Shown here piece by piece: positions 34,314 to 40,885 of a stretch of 64,000 nt of DNA. Origin of the DNA: Chloroflexota bacterium (GTDB taxonomy: Bacteria > Chloroflexota > Anaerolineae > Promineifilales > Promineifilaceae). Within the stretch, counting starts at the first letter, position 1, and each line of letters opens with the position of its first letter. The stretch spans positions 47,687-111,686 of the forward strand of contig JAKEFB010000142.1 in assembly GCA_022616275.1 (NCBI GenBank), written 5' to 3'. Below the pieces are notes generated by a model. The model was not told the origin of the DNA. It saw nothing but the letters and a program-made list of their open reading frames with translations, and ran no database searches. A program made the translations under genes and the position numbers.

Positions 34314-35813
34314 ATGACAGTACGTCTGCGTTTTGCCCCCAGCCCAACAGGATATTTGCACATTGGCGGGGCGCGGACCGCCTTGTATCCCTGGATGTTC
34401 GCCCGACGGCACGGGGGGCAATTTATCTTGCGCATTGAAGATACTGACCTGAAACGGACCCGGCCGGGCGCTATTGAAGATATTATGGCTTCGTTGCGCT
34501 GGCTGGGCCTGGACTGGGATGAAGGGCCGGATATTGGCGGGCCGCATGGGCCTTACATCCAGACCCAACGGAAAGCGTTATACGGCCAGTGGGCTCATTG
34601 GCTGGTGGAACACGGCCAGGCCTATAAGTGTTTTTGCACGCCGGAAGAGCTGGAACAGGCCCGGGCCGAGGCAGGCTCCACGGGCTACAACCGCCGCTGC
34701 CGCAACCTGACGCCGGCCGAGGTCGCTGAGCGGGAAGCGGCCGGGCGGGAGTACGTCATCCGTTTCAAGATGCCCCTGGCAGGCTCGACCGTGGTGCCGG
34801 ACCTGGTTCGCGGTGACATTACCTTTGACAATAGCCAGGTGACCGACTACGTTCTGTTGAAATCAAACGGCCTGCCTACCTATCACCTGGCCCACCCGGT
34901 GGATGACCATTTCATGGAAATTAGCCACGTCACCCGGGGAGTGGAGTGGTTGAGCACTGCGCCATTGCACGTCAACCTTTTCCGGGCTTTTGGCTGGGAG
35001 CTGCCGGTATACGTCCACCTGCCGGTCATCCTCAATCCCAGCGGCAAAGGCAAGTTGAGCAAGCGGACACAGGCGTTTAACGACCAAGGCCAGCAAGTGC
35101 TGGTGCGAGTAGAAGAGTTTCGCGACGCCGGCTACCTGCCGCAGGCGGTGGTGAATTTCCTGGCCAACGTGGGCTGGTCTTTTGGCGACGACCGGGAAAA
35201 GTTTACTATCGAAGAGGCTATTGCTCACTTTGACCTGGCAGACATTAACCCTTCAGAAACGCGCTTGCCTTACGAAAAGCTGGACTGGCTGAACGGCCAG
35301 TATATCCAGGAGATGGAGCCGCTGGCCCTGGCTAACGCCCTCCGGCCGTTCCTGGAAGCGGCCGACTATGAGGTCAACGTGGAGGCGCTGCTGGCCGTGA
35401 CGCCAACGCTGGGCGTGCGGCTGAAGCGACTGACAGATGCCGTTCCTTTGCTGCGTTTCTTGTTTGAGGAAGAACCCCTGGCGCTGGCGGCCGCCGATCT
35501 GACCGACCAGAAGCTGGACCTGGCGGCGGCGCAGCGCGCCTTTGAGCAGGCGCGGGCCTTTGTCCAGAGCGTCGAACCGTTCGTGGTGGACACCTTGCGT
35601 GACGGGCTCACCACTATTGGCGAGCAAAACACCGCTAACGGCAAGGCCGGCCCTTTCCTGGGCAAAATGCGCCTGGCTATCACCGGGCAGCAGGTCTCCC
35701 CACCGCTGTTTGAGTCTATGGTCGCCCTGGGCCGCGGCCGGGTGTTGGCCCGGCTGGAGGAAACGCTGCAGATTTTGAGCCAGGGAGAGGGCGTAACGGT
35801 AAGGGAAGGGTAG
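34314..35813 (+). CDS. gltX: Glutamyl-tRNA synthetase
   Basis: 499 aa class I synthetase. The HIGH motif is in PSPTGYLHIGGARTAL (HIGG, 16-19). GQFILRIEDTDLKR follows. The KMSKR loop reads GKLSKR near residue 247, and LPYEKLDWLNGQYI is typical of the anticodon-binding part. It charges tRNA(Glu), or possibly also tRNA(Gln) if a GatCAB pathway exists. Two usually conserved spots differ: VLLKSNGLPTYHLAHPVDDH has Asn where Asp is common, and the RGxEW motif is RGVEWL. Both are mild changes and the gene looks functional. Confidence 0.96.
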   Translation: MTVRLRFAPSPTGYLHIGGARTALYPWMFARRHGGQFILRIEDTDLKRTRPGAIEDIMASLRWLGLDWDEGPDIGGPHGPYIQTQRKALYGQWAHWLVEHGQAYKCFCTPEELEQARAEAGSTGYNRRCRNLTPAEVAEREAAGREYVIRFKMPLAGSTVVPDLVRGDITFDNSQVTDYVLLKSNGLPTYHLAHPVDDHFMEISHVTRGVEWLSTAPLHVNLFRAFGWELPVYVHLPVILNPSGKGKLSKRTQAFNDQGQQVLVRVEEFRDAGYLPQAVVNFLANVGWSFGDDREKFTIEEAIAHFDLADINPSETRLPYEKLDWLNGQYIQEMEPLALANALRPFLEAADYEVNVEALLAVTPTLGVRLKRLTDAVPLLRFLFEEEPLALAAADLTDQKLDLAAAQRAFEQARAFVQSVEPFVVDTLRDGLTTIGEQNTANGKAGPFLGKMRLAITGQQVSPPLFESMVALGRGRVLARLEETLQILSQGEGVTVREG

Positions 35814-35817
35814 TTTT

Positions 35818-35845
35818 TTGAGTTACCCTCCCTTTACAGTATAAT
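35818..35845 (+). promoter_or_regulatory. Promoter of the DUF4203-like gene
   Basis: TTGAGT (35818-35823), 16 bases, TATAAT (35840-35845). It is followed at 35877 by a GGAGG Shine-Dalgarno and ATG 35889. Confidence 0.6.
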
Positions 35846-35888
35846 ATAGCCAGGGAGAGCAAATGGCGCTCGCAAACGGAGGTTTACT

Positions 35889-36440
35889 ATGGAAATCGTT
35901 AGAGCGCTGGTGGGGACGGCTGTGCTTCTGCTGGGTCGTCACCTTTTCTGGCTATTTGTAGCCGTAGCCGGCTTTTTGCTGGGCTGGAACGCCGCCACCG
36001 AATTTCTTCCCGCTAACCAGCCAGACTGGGTCGTCATCCTAGTCGCCGTTGTAGTCGGGTTGATTGGTGCCGTGCTGGCCGTATTCTTACAAGCGGTAGC
36101 CGTAGGCGTGGCCGGTTTTGTTGTTGGTGGCTACATCCTGCTGGGGTTGCTGGACTTTGCTGGCTTCGAGGCCGGCAATTTAACCTGGCTGGCTTTTCTC
36201 GTCGGCGGCATTATTGGGGCGGTGTTGGTGTTGGCCGTTTTCGACTGGGCCCTCATCTTCCTCTCTTCCCTGATTGGCGCCAATCTCATTGTCGAGACCC
36301 TGGCCCTGGAATCCCCGCTGCGGATTGTGGTCTTCCTTGTCCTGGTGTTAGTAGGGATTGCCGTCCAGGCGGCCACTCTGCGACGTTATCCAGAGAGGCG
36401 GCGCGTCATCCGCATCCGGCGACGGGCAACCGCCGATTAG
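35889..36440 (+). CDS. DUF4203/TMEM198-like membrane protein
   Basis: 183 aa with about six hydrophobic segments rich in Gly and Val (GTAVLLLGRHLFWLFVAVAG, FVVGGYILLGLLDFAG, LAFLVGGIIGAVLVLAVFDW) and a basic C terminus (RRRVIRIRRRATAD). It resembles the DUF4203 group of integral membrane proteins; function unknown. It has its own promoter upstream and a perfect terminator just after the stop, so it appears to be a single-gene unit. Confidence 0.75.
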   Translation: MEIVRALVGTAVLLLGRHLFWLFVAVAGFLLGWNAATEFLPANQPDWVVILVAVVVGLIGAVLAVFLQAVAVGVAGFVVGGYILLGLLDFAGFEAGNLTWLAFLVGGIIGAVLVLAVFDWALIFLSSLIGANLIVETLALESPLRIVVFLVLVLVGIAVQAATLRRYPERRRVIRIRRRATAD

Positions 36441-36454
36441 CCCAACCATGGTAA

Positions 36455-36482
36455 AAAGCCCCGGCCGATCGGCCGGGGCTTT
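36455..36482. terminator. Rho-independent terminator (perfect palindrome)
   Basis: AAAGCCCCGGCCGATCGGCC followed by GGGGCTTT is a perfect 28-base palindrome, with A runs before and TTT after. It lies 15 bases after the DUF4203-like gene and also faces the end of the convergent GlsB gene. Confidence 0.85.
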
Positions 36483-36522
36483 CTAGTTATCCTTACATTG
36501 ACTGGTTGTTTGACTCAGTTGA

Positions 36523-36783
36523 TCAGGTCGCTCGCTGGATTAAACCGAAAAGGAAGAGCAAAACCACGGCCCCCAGAAAAGCGACGATCAGACTGTAGAG
36601 GTTAAAACCAGTTGTGCCAGGCGCGCCCAGCAGGTTCATCAACAGACCGCCAACTAGAGCGCCAACGATACCGACAATGATGTTGGCGACCGCGCCCATC
36701 TGAGCGTCTCGCCCCATAACGATGCTGGCCAACCAACCGGCGATACCCCCCAGGATGAGCCAAAGAACAATGTTGAGCAACAT
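36523..36783 (-). CDS. GlsB/YeaQ/YmgE family membrane protein
   Basis: 86 aa with three hydrophobic helices and the family pattern IVLWLILGGIAGWLASIVMG, then GAVANIIVGIVGALVGGLLM and LYSLIVAFLGAVVLLFLFGL. Members are small inner-membrane proteins often induced by general stress; molecular role unknown. A strong Shine-Dalgarno (AAGGAG) precedes the ATG. Upstream, 36840-36880 contains repeated CTACG/GACGTT words that may be regulatory. Confidence 0.93.
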   Translation of the reverse strand: MLLNIVLWLILGGIAGWLASIVMGRDAQMGAVANIIVGIVGALVGGLLMNLLGAPGTTGFNLYSLIVAFLGAVVLLFLFGLIQRAT

Positions 36784-36990
36784 TTTTCTTCTCCTTTTTC
36801 TGCTTATTTGCTTATTATTAAACTCGTTAGACGTTCAATATGTTCGCTACGACGTTGTCTACGTTGACGTTATCTACGTCCTTTATCTGGCGGGTATTTT
36901 ATTCCCGCAACTGCCCTCACTATACAGGAGGGGAGAGTGGCTTTGTATGGGGACGTTCCCTACCTATAGTAGCAAAAAGACTGTATTTAA

Positions 36991-37034
36991 AGACAAAAGT
37001 GGCTCGCCCATCACCCGGCGAGCCACTTTTGTCT
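36991..37034. terminator. Perfect 18-bp hairpin, probable terminator
   Basis: AGACAAAAGTGGCTCGCC (36991-37008) pairs perfectly with GGCGAGCCACTTTTGTCT (37017-37034), loop CATCACCC. It lies 20 bases after the stop of the minus-strand gene at 37055 and would end its transcript. T-rich stem ends help release. Confidence 0.65.
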
Positions 37035-37054
37035 CTGACAAAAAGGAGAAAGTG

Positions 37055-37324
37055 TTACCGGTCGTTGAATTTGCTTTTGATAGCTTCTCGCGCGGGAGGC
37101 CAAAGAACGTACAGAGTGCCTAAAATAATGACGAAGTAGAGAACGGTGCTCACAATGCTGACGACGAACCGTTCCAGGCCATTCAGCGGCCCAACCATTT
37201 CTGTCATCCAGGACACAAAAATCATGTTACCGGCCGTGCCCAGTAAAGTAGACATGAAGACAGTGGTAAGCTGAAGGATGTCGTTAATGCTCATGTCCTG
37301 GAACTCGCGAAAAATCTTTTTCAT
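37055..37324 (-). CDS. Small membrane protein of unknown function
   Basis: 89 aa, with two hydrophobic helices (LLGTAGNMIFVSWMTEMVGP and RFVVSIVSTVLYFVIILGTL) and a charged C-terminal tail (REAIKSKFNDR). The N terminus MKKIFREFQDMSINDIL is amphipathic. I recognise no family. A good Shine-Dalgarno (GGGAGGT) before the ATG and a strong hairpin terminator after the stop support a real single gene. Confidence 0.75.
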   Translation of the reverse strand: MKKIFREFQDMSINDILQLTTVFMSTLLGTAGNMIFVSWMTEMVGPLNGLERFVVSIVSTVLYFVIILGTLYVLWPPAREAIKSKFNDR

Positions 37325-37408
37325 ACAGACCTCCCATCTGGAAATTACTTACTTTTGATATTTTTGATTTTAGGAAAAATCCGTTTTTTTAACGATGGGT
37401 AATAGGTA

Positions 37409-37513
37409 ATGAAACGCAGACTACTTTACCTCCTTTTGGTCATATCAGCCAACTATTCGCTGGCCTTTTTGCCGTTCCTGGCGGTTGCCTCATTCCGGCG
37501 GCTGCTCGTATAA
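37409..37513 (+). CDS. Possible 34-aa single-helix peptide
   Basis: ATG 37409 to TAA 37511 encodes MKRRLLYLLLVISANYSLAF followed by 14 more residues ending FRRLLV. Basic ends surround a hydrophobic helix. It overlaps the predicted ctaB promoter, and the Shine-Dalgarno is weak. It could be a chance frame. Confidence 0.25.
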   Translation: MKRRLLYLLLVISANYSLAFLPFLAVASFRRLLV

Positions 37514-37514
37514 T
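37485..37514 (+). promoter_or_regulatory. Promoter of the heme O synthase gene
   Basis: TTGCCT (37485-37490), 18 bases, TATAAT (37509-37514). An AGGAGGA Shine-Dalgarno begins at 37519 and ATG is at 37531, so the leader is very short. Confidence 0.5.
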
Positions 37515-37530
37515 CCGCCCAGGAGGACAC

Positions 37531-38475
37531 ATGTCACTGTCAAAAGCGGGTAAAGGAGAAAGTAGAGCGGCCGGCCAGTTATCATTATTGGCCGACTGGC
37601 GGACGGTGGTTCAAACGCTGTCAATCTTATTTAAGTGGCGGATCGTGGCTCTATTATTGCTGGCCGCCGTGGGCGGCGCTTTCCTGGGAGCCAGGAGTTG
37701 GCCGGGGTTGGGCCCGCTGCTTGTTTTATTCCTGAGCGGCGGGCTGGCTGCCTCAGGGGCGGCCGGCCTGAATGAATTCCTGGAACGCAGCTCAGATGGG
37801 GTGATGCGGCGCACGCAGCGCCGGCCGTTGGTTATTGGCTCGGTCCGGCCGCAATGGGTGTTGGGGTTGAGTATAGCCATGATCCTCCTGCCGTCTCTGG
37901 CCGTGTTGCCTTTCAACCCGGCGCTGGCTTTCTTCCTGCTCCTGGGAGCCATTATCTACGTTGGCATCTATACCATCTGGCTGAAGCCGCGGACTCTATT
38001 GAATATTGTCATTGGCGGGGCGGCCGGCAGCGCGGCGGTCATGAGCGGCGGGGCGGCGGCCGGGGCCTGGCAAGACCCGGCGGTGATTGTTCTGGCCTTG
38101 CTGGTGTTTCTGTGGACGCCCTCTCATTTCTGGAGCCTGGCCATTTTGTACCGGGAAGATTACGCCCGGGCCGGCGTGCCGATGCTGCCGGTGCAGACGA
38201 CAGTACGCCAATCGGCCTGGTGGGTCCTCTTACACACTGGGGCGGCCGGGCTGGCTGCCCTGGCTCTGACCCTGGCGCCGGCCCTGGGCTGGGCCTACCT
38301 GCTGCCGGTGGCCGTGGCCACGGCCGACCTGTTCCGGCGCAACGGCCGGCTCATTGCCCAGCCGACGCCGCAGCACGCCCGGTCTCTCTTTATTTCCTCC
38401 AACCTGTACCTGATGGTGGTCTTGCTGGCTATTATGACCGGCACGCTCCTCCACGCCTGGTGGTCGGCGTTTTAG
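37531..38475 (+). CDS. ctaB: Heme O synthase (protoheme IX farnesyltransferase), UbiA family
   Basis: 314 aa with about nine membrane helices. The first Asp-rich region reads NEFLERSSDGVM followed by RRTQRRPL, the prenyl-diphosphate binding motif in its CtaB form. The second conserved region, FLWTPSHFWSLAILYREDYA followed by GVPMLPV, is specific to heme O synthases. It farnesylates protoheme to heme O for heme-copper oxidases in the membrane. No oxidase subunit or ctaA gene is in the window, so it stands alone with its own promoter. Confidence 0.93.
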   Translation: MSLSKAGKGESRAAGQLSLLADWRTVVQTLSILFKWRIVALLLLAAVGGAFLGARSWPGLGPLLVLFLSGGLAASGAAGLNEFLERSSDGVMRRTQRRPLVIGSVRPQWVLGLSIAMILLPSLAVLPFNPALAFFLLLGAIIYVGIYTIWLKPRTLLNIVIGGAAGSAAVMSGGAAAGAWQDPAVIVLALLVFLWTPSHFWSLAILYREDYARAGVPMLPVQTTVRQSAWWVLLHTGAAGLAALALTLAPALGWAYLLPVAVATADLFRRNGRLIAQPTPQHARSLFISSNLYLMVVLLAIMTGTLLHAWWSAF

Positions 38476-38485
38476 CGCCAGTTTT

Positions 38486-39361
38486 CTAAGGCTTTTCGGC
38501 TATGTAAACCACCCACTCGGCCGCGTCATACAGCGGCAGCCCGTCCCAGGCGGGGTACGCGTCTACTGAGCTGAACCCGGCCGCCCGCAGCATTGCCGCC
38601 ATTGTTTCGACGGCGTAGGTCTGGTCGCAGAGGATGATTTCGTCCAACCGGCCGCTCTCCAGATGGACAATCTGGTAGTGCTCGACGGACATTTCCTCCT
38701 CGGCCAGCCAGAACCGTTCCCCCAGGTGCAAAAAGGGCATGTCTCCCCACAGGCCGCCATCGTCGGTAAACCACCAGGTGCTGTTAGCTTTATCCACCCT
38801 GTCCTGGTCTAATAGCTCCAGGCATAGCCGGCCGCCTGGCCTAAGCGCCCGGACAATTTTCTCCAGCAACGCCTGGGCCTCGGTCCGGGAAAAGACAGCC
38901 AGTTGCCCATACAGCAATAGAGCAACGTCAAAGCGGGCCTGGCCAAAGTCGGCCAGGCGCACGTCTTGCTCGATGAAGGTACAGCGGCCGGCCAGCCCCT
39001 GCTTTTCGGCCACTTCCCGGGCGTAGGCAATAGATGCCGGACTAAAATCCACCCCGGTGACCTGGCAGCCCCGGCCGGTCAGCTCTACGGCGTAAAGGCC
39101 CGGCCCGCAGGTCACGTCGAGCAGGCGAGCGCCCGGCCGTAGCCGCAGCCGCCCCCATAGCCATGCCAACTGCATCTCCCGCTCGGCCGTCGCCCGCGAC
39201 GCCGCCCCGTGGGAATCGTCCAGGTGCTGGCGTAGCATCCGCCGGGAGAAGGCCGGCTCATCCCAGGGCAGGTTGCCACCCTGCGTCCAGGGAGTCGGCC
39301 GGGCCGGCCGGTGATATATCTTCCACAATATTCTGGCCAGCAATTGATTGGTATCGTTCAT
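38486..39361 (-). CDS. Class I SAM-dependent methyltransferase
   Basis: 291 aa from ATG 39361 (MNDTNQLLARILWKIYH); the frame is open 26 codons further upstream. Motif I is LLDVTCGPGLYAVELTGRG, followed by QVTGVDFSPASIAYAREVA (motif II acid) and RFDVALLLYGQLAVF. It is a Rossmann-fold methyltransferase with an unknown small-molecule substrate. It is convergent with ctaB, separated by ten bases, and divergent from the Nudix gene. Confidence 0.88.
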   Translation of the reverse strand: MNDTNQLLARILWKIYHRPARPTPWTQGGNLPWDEPAFSRRMLRQHLDDSHGAASRATAEREMQLAWLWGRLRLRPGARLLDVTCGPGLYAVELTGRGCQVTGVDFSPASIAYAREVAEKQGLAGRCTFIEQDVRLADFGQARFDVALLLYGQLAVFSRTEAQALLEKIVRALRPGGRLCLELLDQDRVDKANSTWWFTDDGGLWGDMPFLHLGERFWLAEEEMSVEHYQIVHLESGRLDEIILCDQTYAVETMAAMLRAAGFSSVDAYPAWDGLPLYDAAEWVVYIAEKP

Positions 39362-39480
39362 AAGCAATCCCAACCCCGCCGGTCTCCCAGGGCGCGTTTC
39401 GTGCCCCGACCTGGGGGGTTCGTTATCATTGTACTGCACGCCTGGTTGAAAGGGCCATTCCGCGCTAAACTGGCGGGACC

Positions 39481-40050
39481 ATGTTTGATGTGTTGTCTGA
39501 TCTACCTGTCACCCGGCGCTGGCGTGGCCAGGCCTATCCTTTACCTGTGGTTGGGGCTCTCATCCACCAGGCCGGCCGGGACGGCGATTGCCTGTTGCTC
39601 ATCCGGCGCAAATCAAACCCCTACGCCGGCCACTGGGCGCTGGTCGGCGGCAAGTGGGACTTTGGCGAGACGCTGGCGGCCGCTATCCGGCGCGAGGTAA
39701 AAGAAGAAACAGGGCTGGACGCCACTTTCGTCGCCCTGCGCGGCCTTGTCAGCGAACGGCTGGTCCCGGCCGAAGCTGCCACAGACGGCGCAGCCCATTT
39801 TCTCATTTTCGTCTGTGAGGTGGCGGCCGCGGCCGGCGAAGCCCGCGAACAGGCTGAGGGGGCCGTGGCTTGGTTCAACCGCGAAGAGATTGACCAACTC
39901 CACGTCGCCGCCGCCATCATTCCCAGCGACTACGCCATGATCCAGCGTTTTGCCGGCTCGGCCGTCGCCCTGCCCCACATCGAGGCAGACATGGTAGCAG
40001 GTCTCGGTCCGACCGGCGGCGATAACACGAGGTTAGTTCGCTTCGAGTAA
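39481..40050 (+). CDS. Nudix hydrolase
   Basis: 189 aa. The Nudix box GKWDFGETLAAAIRREVKEE continues TGLDA and satisfies GX5EX7REUXEEXGU (the box lies near residues 58-80). The enzyme would cleave a nucleoside diphosphate linked to another moiety, with Mg2+ or Mn2+ bound by the Glu residues. The substrate is unknown. It is divergent from the methyltransferase gene. Confidence 0.92.
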   Translation: MFDVLSDLPVTRRWRGQAYPLPVVGALIHQAGRDGDCLLLIRRKSNPYAGHWALVGGKWDFGETLAAAIRREVKEETGLDATFVALRGLVSERLVPAEAATDGAAHFLIFVCEVAAAAGEAREQAEGAVAWFNREEIDQLHVAAAIIPSDYAMIQRFAGSAVALPHIEADMVAGLGPTGGDNTRLVRFE

Positions 40051-40127
40051 ACCGTATCGTTAGCTCAAAAGCTGATATAATCTCTTTGTGGAGAGACAGT
40101 GGTCAAGGATTTAGTGAGGTTGGTCGT

Positions 40128-40499
40128 ATGGATACTGTCAAATTAAAACCCGATTTGCATGAAAGACTGGCCCAAGATGCTGTACAAGAAGCAAGAACTG
40201 TTGATGACTTAGTTAACGAAGCAGTGGAGCATTACCTGCTTGAACGCCAGCGCGCCAAAATTGAACGAGAAACCGCTGCCTTTGAGGCGCTTTATCCGCA
40301 ACTACGCGAACAGTTTTTGGGCGAATGGGTAGCTTTTCATAATCAAAAACTCGTTGATCATGATACTGACCGTTCAGCTTTGTATCAACGTGTCCGCAAA
40401 GCATACGGTAAGATCTCTGTTTTAATTCGCCAGGTTACAGAACAGTACAACGACGAAATATGGATACGTACCCCTAGCACCGGTAAAGTAGAACCATGA
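40128..40499 (+). CDS. Small helix-rich protein with ribbon-helix-helix-like N terminus
   Basis: 123 aa from ATG 40128 (MDTVKLKPDLHERL); a TTG at 40086 is the upstream alternative. The first 45 residues (VKLKPDLHERLAQDAVQEAR and TVDDLVNEAVEHYLLER) look like a ribbon-helix-helix antitoxin DNA-binding fold. The rest is charged and helical, with FLGEWVAFHNQKLVDHDTDR like DUF5678-type domains. Base composition is clearly AT-richer than neighbouring genes. The stop overlaps the next ATG (ATGA), so translation of this protein and the retropepsin-like protein should be coupled. A role as regulator or chaperone of the protease is an inference. Confidence 0.7.
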   Translation: MDTVKLKPDLHERLAQDAVQEARTVDDLVNEAVEHYLLERQRAKIERETAAFEALYPQLREQFLGEWVAFHNQKLVDHDTDRSALYQRVRKAYGKISVLIRQVTEQYNDEIWIRTPSTGKVEP

Positions 40500-40876
40500 A
40501 ATACCCTTATAACCAGGACTATTTTCCACCTGCACCAAGTGTACCTGTGCGTTTTGGTAGACCAGGGGAATCATTGGCAATTGGACCATTGAACGCCTTC
40601 ATAGATACCGGGGCAGACGCAACAATCGTGCCAGTTCGTTTTATTGCCCCGCTAGGTTTGCAAGTAGATGCCCGAAAATACTTAAGGAGCCAATGGGGTG
40701 AGCGTCGAAAAGTATATACTTACTTTGTAGACCTGGAAATCGCCGAATCACGCCTGCCCATGATTGAAATCATAGCTGACGAAAGGGGTGGAGAGATTAT
40801 CCTGGGGCGCAATGTTCTGAACAACTTAATCATGACACTCAACGGGCCAAAGCAGATGGTGGACATTCGTCTTTAA
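40496..40876 (+). CDS. Retropepsin-like (clan AA) aspartic protease
   Basis: 126 aa. The catalytic triplet is in LNAFIDTGADATIVP (DTG near residue 38), and the second conserved hydrophobic-Gly region is EIILGRNVLNNLIMTLNG near residue 103. This is the single-domain retroviral-type fold, active as a dimer with one Asp from each chain. It is translationally coupled to the small helix-rich protein upstream (ATGA overlap) and lies ten bases before the pseudokinase-FGE gene. GC content is lower than that of the flanking genes, suggesting acquisition of the pair. The substrate is unknown. Confidence 0.8.
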   Translation: MKYPYNQDYFPPAPSVPVRFGRPGESLAIGPLNAFIDTGADATIVPVRFIAPLGLQVDARKYLRSQWGERRKVYTYFVDLEIAESRLPMIEIIADERGGEIILGRNVLNNLIMTLNGPKQMVDIRL

Positions 40877-40885
40877 CCTAAGTTC

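Noticed and set aside
40496-40876. Retroelement or diversity-generating retroelement around the retropepsin gene
   Set aside because: No reverse transcriptase, integrase, long terminal repeat or template repeat is seen in the window.
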